64,000 nucleotides of DNA from Prorocentrum cordatum. Lineage: Eukaryota; Sar; Dinophyceae; Prorocentrales; Prorocentraceae. Positions 60,890 through 64,000 of this stretch are shown piece after piece. The notes under the pieces are model-generated. The model was not told where the DNA came from, did no database searches, and worked only from the letters and a program-made list of their open reading frames with translations. The stretch lies in NCBI GenBank assembly GCA_963575745.1, contig CAUYUJ010001447.1, positions 283,458-347,457 of the forward strand. Direction: 5' to 3'. Numbering within the stretch: the first letter of the stretch is position 1; every line of letters starts with the position of its first letter. The position numbers and the translations under genes were made by a program.

Positions 60890-63190
60890 GGATGGAACCA
60901 GCGGCTGGAACAAGTTTGAAGACAACTTCTTGGATACTACGCTTCTCTTGCCGTTGGCGCAGCGGAAAAAAAACACAGGCCCTGGATCAGCGAACTCACC
61001 TTGAAGTTCATCAGAGAGCGCGCAGATCTGGTTCCCTGTGGCAACTCGGAGTGCGAGAAGAGGTTGGCCAGACAAGTCGAAATCACAGCTCGTCGAGACC
61101 GGGCGGCTTGGCCCCAGATTCTCGCTGCGGACGGGCCGGGGGATTCGCTGCGCCAGCTGAATCGAAGGAGGTGCATGCAACAGTCGCGATTGCAACGCCA
61201 CGTTGGGGAAGTAGTAAACACTGAAGAACGAGCAGGGGCATGCGCCAATTTCTTCGAGCAAGTACACTGGACAATTTGGCATATGACCGTTCTGCCAGAG
61301 TCCTCCGAGAACGCCAAACCGCAGTTGGACACCGTTGAGACCACAAATTCGCGCAGCAGGAGCTGCGGAAGGCCACCTCGCGCATGTCGCTGGGCAAAAG
61401 CGTGCAAGAGAACGACACCCCGATCGGAACATAAAGTTCTGGCTTCTGCAGATGGTCAATGCCTGCAACCCCGTCTGGACGTCATGAACGAGTGCTTGGC
61501 TTCAGAAGCGCTCCCAGACGACTGGGTGGCAGCGCGGGTGTCCATGGTCGTCTCAACAAGGATCTTTCTTACATGGACAGCTACAGACCGATCTGCTTAA
61601 CGTGAGTTGCATACCAGTTGTTTGCCAGCATGCTGAAGCAGAGGTTCCTTCGGGGGCCCTCAAACGGGGTGGTGACCACACCGTGCGGTGAGTCGGTGGG
61701 GATTCGGGGTCACTGCGCGGTTTTGGGACTCGGGTCGTTCTCCGAGGACGTCTCGGGCGACTGGGGCATCCGAGGTCCCAAGACCGTGCGGTGACGGACC
61801 GTGCGGTGAGGTCTTGGGGGATTTCGAGGTCACCGCACGGTCTGTCACCGCACCGTTTCGGGACTCCAAATTCCTAGACGCTGGACTGGGCAGCCGTATT
61901 TGGCAATCGCAATGCGGCTTTCGTGCCAGGCGTTGCGCTGAAAACGCCATCGTCATAGCCACGGGCATTTTGAGTTCGCATACGCAAAAACGCAACGGGT
62001 CGGTGTCTTTCCTGCCGCTGGGCTGGTGGAAGGCCTTCGGCAGCGTGCACACTGAGCGCCTGCTACATGCGTTCGCACGTTTCGGTATCACGCCTACACG
62101 CGTGCGCGCCATCCGCTACATCATGATGACCAGGCGCTTCTTCGTGGATGGTTTCGTTATCGAGTCGGAGGAGCGGCTGCAGCAATGGGGAGGATCGCAA
62201 GGATGCGCACGAGACCTGTCGTTGCTCATTGCAGTAATGGCAGCCTTGGTGGAGGATGCCGTCGCCATGGTTCTAGGGCCAGCGGCGGAGGCACACCGAC
62301 GCAAACGATCCGCCGATGTTGCCTTCGCCGATGGCACGACGCGCTGCTCTCGGGTGCCGCAGCCGAGCGTGTCCAACGGTTCGCCGAGGGAGTGGTCCGC
62401 GCGGGCAGCGCATACGGTCTCAAGCTGTACTCCAACAAATTCCAACTGTGGCAGGCGAGCTCGCGCTAGCTGGTGCTGTGTGCATTGCGGGGAGGCCCAT
62501 GCCGAGCGAGGGTGCCACTGTGTGTGTATCTCGTTTCTTCGCTGTCGGTGGACGGTAGAATTCACCAAACATGGTTCACCGAACTGGGCCGGCAGATGCA
62601 GAGTTCTGGACACTCTGGCAAGTTCGGACGCATTCCTCTCTGCCGCCTCAGCGACGCCTTCTGCTTTACCAGTCGCTTGTCGAATCCAAGCTGCTGTTCG
62701 CACTGCCATTCCGCAGATTCGACGGATTCCAGGCTAGGTGCCTCGGGCGAGTCTGACACATACAGCCATCTCTCGTCTCCAGAATATCCAACGCCACTTT
62801 TTTGCACAGCGCGGGTCTCGAGACAGCTTGTGAGCAATTCCGACGCAGACGAGTTCTTCTAGTGGCGTCTGTCCTGAGCCAGCCAGAAGGCTCATTCATG
62901 CGCAAGGTCACGTTCAAACTGGGCCTCCTCTTCCGCCTCCCCGCCGCCGACTGGCACGTCCGCCGAGTTGGAATACCAAGGAAATGGTGGGTCCGCAGTG
63001 TCTTGCCCGACGCAGACCGGTTGGCTGGGGACAGCAGCCGGCTTCAAGATGCAGTGGGTGGCGCCTCCCCGTGGCGACACGAAGTGCGCTATGTTCGTTT
63101 CGTGTTGAGATGCCAATATGCGCGCCCATGGGCTGCCACAGCCTACGGCACGAACGATTCAGCGAACATCATTCTTGGTTTTACGCTGGT
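60890..63190 (+). mobile_element. LINE-3: decayed non-LTR retrotransposon
   Basis: A third LINE type, same strand. Linker and RT fingers (RKATSRMSLGKSVQEN-like frame near 61370, MNECLASEALPDDWVAARVS at 61480-61540, then YMDSYRPICLT near 61570-61600) are followed by FASMLKQRFL, a 221-bp insertion (61650-61870), then QCGFRARRC and palm. Motif A region LPLGWWKAFGSV (61..62 kb, Gly at 62021 and 62039), motif B QGCARDLSLLIAVM, motif C FADG (62327-62335). After frame changes: AYGLKLYSNKFQLW, LPPQRRLLLYQSLVESKLLF and a C-terminal region (TFKLGLLFRLPAADWHVRRV) readable to about 63185, where a CCT tract begins. ORF1 and endonuclease are absent, so it is 5'-truncated as well as mutated. Confidence 0.75.
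61650..61870. mobile_element. FamM-type element inside LINE-3, 5-bp duplication
   Basis: Starts TCGGGGGCCCTCAAACGGGG, ends with the complement of TTTGGAGTCCCGAAACGGTG. TTCCT flanks it on both sides (61645-61649, 61871-61875). Taking out the element and one TTCCT joins KQRFL to DAGLGSRIWQ in one frame. Inside is a strong hairpin: ACCGTGCGGTGACGGACCGT (61783-61802) and TGCGGTGA pair with TCACCGCACGGTCTGTCACC (61830-61849). The first TCGGGGGC matches FamM at 15024 and 41097. Confidence 0.8.
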
Positions 63191-63310
63191 CCTCCTCCTC
63201 CTCCTTCCCCTCCTCCTCCTCCTCCTCCTCCTTCTCTTCCTCCTCCCCCCCTGTTCCTCTTCCTCCTGCCCCCTCCCTCCTCTTCCTTCTCCTGTTTCCT
63301 CTTCCCGCCC
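63190..63310. repeat. CT-rich tract (3' flank of LINE-3)
   Basis: CCTCCTCC and TTCCTCC runs directly after the last readable LINE-3 codons. Confidence 0.9.
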
Positions 63311-63315
63311 TTTTT

Positions 63316-63480
63316 CGCGAGGAGGCCGTGGCGCGAGTGGAGAAGCTGCGCCCGGGGATGGCGGATCCGCGCCGGCGGGCCGCCGTGCTGCAGGTCTTGA
63401 GAGGAGAGGCCTCGCACGCCTTTCGCGGGGCGCCCCCGCTGAGGAGGGGAAGGAGGAAGATGAGGCGGAGGAGGAGGAGG
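63316..63480 (+). CDS. Exon-like island after CT tract
   Basis: After CCTTTTTCGCGAG one frame reads EAVARVEKLRPGMADPRRRA, then AVLQVLRGEASHAFRGAPPL, and runs into an Arg-rich GGA tract. The regular helical pattern and GC-rich third positions suggest coding sequence; the downstream limit is lost in repeats. No family recognised. Confidence 0.4.
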
Positions 63481-63533
63481 AGGAGGAGGAGGAGAAGGAG
63501 GGTGAGATGGAGGAGCCGGAGGAGGAAGAAGCA

Positions 63534-63594
<61 letters not shown>

Positions 63595-63957
63595 CTGATG
63601 CTGATGCTGATGCTGATGCTGATGCTGATGCTGACAGTGATGATGGTGATGCTGATGATGTCGATGTTGATGATGATGATGGTGATGGTGAGGATGCTGA
63701 TTATTCTGATGATGCTGCTGATCATGCTGGTGACGGTGGTAGTGATGGTGATTATGATGGGGATGGTGGTGATGATGGTGATGTGATGATGATTGGGATG
63801 ATGATTGGGATGATGATGATGATGATTATGATGATGATGATGATGATCCTGATGGTGATGGTGATGATTCTGATGATGATGACGATGATGATGATGATGA
63901 TGATGGTGGTGATGATGCTGATGATGATGACGATGATTCTGATGACGATTTTGATGG

Positions 63958-64000
<43 letters not shown>
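63460..64000. repeat. GGA then GAT tract to window end
   Basis: (GGA)n to about 63530, then (GAT)n with GCT, GGT and ATT interruptions running to the window edge. Confidence 0.95.

Overview
Organism. The window reads as dinoflagellate nuclear DNA. The strongest evidence is an exact copy of the 22-nt dinoflagellate spliced leader (SL) at 48149-48170, followed by the 15-nt SL remnant expected when an SL-bearing cDNA re-enters the genome and is trans-spliced again. Other support: a split gene whose introns start with GC and end with AG|G, GC-rich exons in a sea of repeats, very long CCT/GAT tracts, and degenerate LINE retrotransposons. I cannot name the species. No rRNA, tRNA, CRISPR array or bacterial-type operon was seen.

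Layout. 1-1.6 kb and 5.3-34 kb are dominated by a higher-order repeat, always on the same strand, made of modules named here A (GGCACGTCC satellite plus a ~230-bp core and a fixed 3' end), B (GATGTCTCGAGCGAAACGC), BC (B/C hybrid), C (TATCTAACATGGTGGTCC), D (CCCAGGGTTCTCTTTTAG), E (GAGCGCGGACGCAGCG) and F (GTCCGCAGACATGCG). Short coding-looking islands (1.67, 4.1-5.2, 13.2, 14.7, 26.1, 29.3 kb) lie between the arrays, often beside CCT tracts or small inverted-repeat elements. The 13.2 kb island encodes a cysteine-rich zinc-finger-like segment.

34-45 kb is rich in MITE-like and foldback elements (families J-U). It holds the best ordinary gene: a hot-dog-fold thioesterase-like gene read as exons 39284-39644, 40251-40458, 42904-43036 and 43203-43237, perhaps continuing at 43493. 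All proposed introns are GC-AG. The third is itself a 158-bp element with 8-bp terminal inverted repeats inside a near-perfect 8-bp target duplication.

46-64 kb holds CCT tracts and three different non-LTR retrotransposons, all on the + strand. LINE-1 (48149-53164) carries the SL, an intact ORF1, a frameshifted endonuclease, a reverse transcriptase with intact LDI..AF and FADD motifs, and a zinc-knuckle tail. LINE-2 (about 54.7-58.4 kb) and LINE-3 (about 60.9-63.2 kb) are decayed. LINE-3 is split by a 221-bp element with a 5-bp target duplication whose removal rejoins the reading frame. The window ends in a GAT tract.

How it fits together. The story is genome dynamics rather than a pathway: trans-spliced retroelement RNA copied back into DNA, small inverted-repeat elements landing in exons (at least one apparently converted to an intron), and satellites expanding between exons. 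Long ORFs across CCT, GAT and satellite DNA are treated as artefacts.
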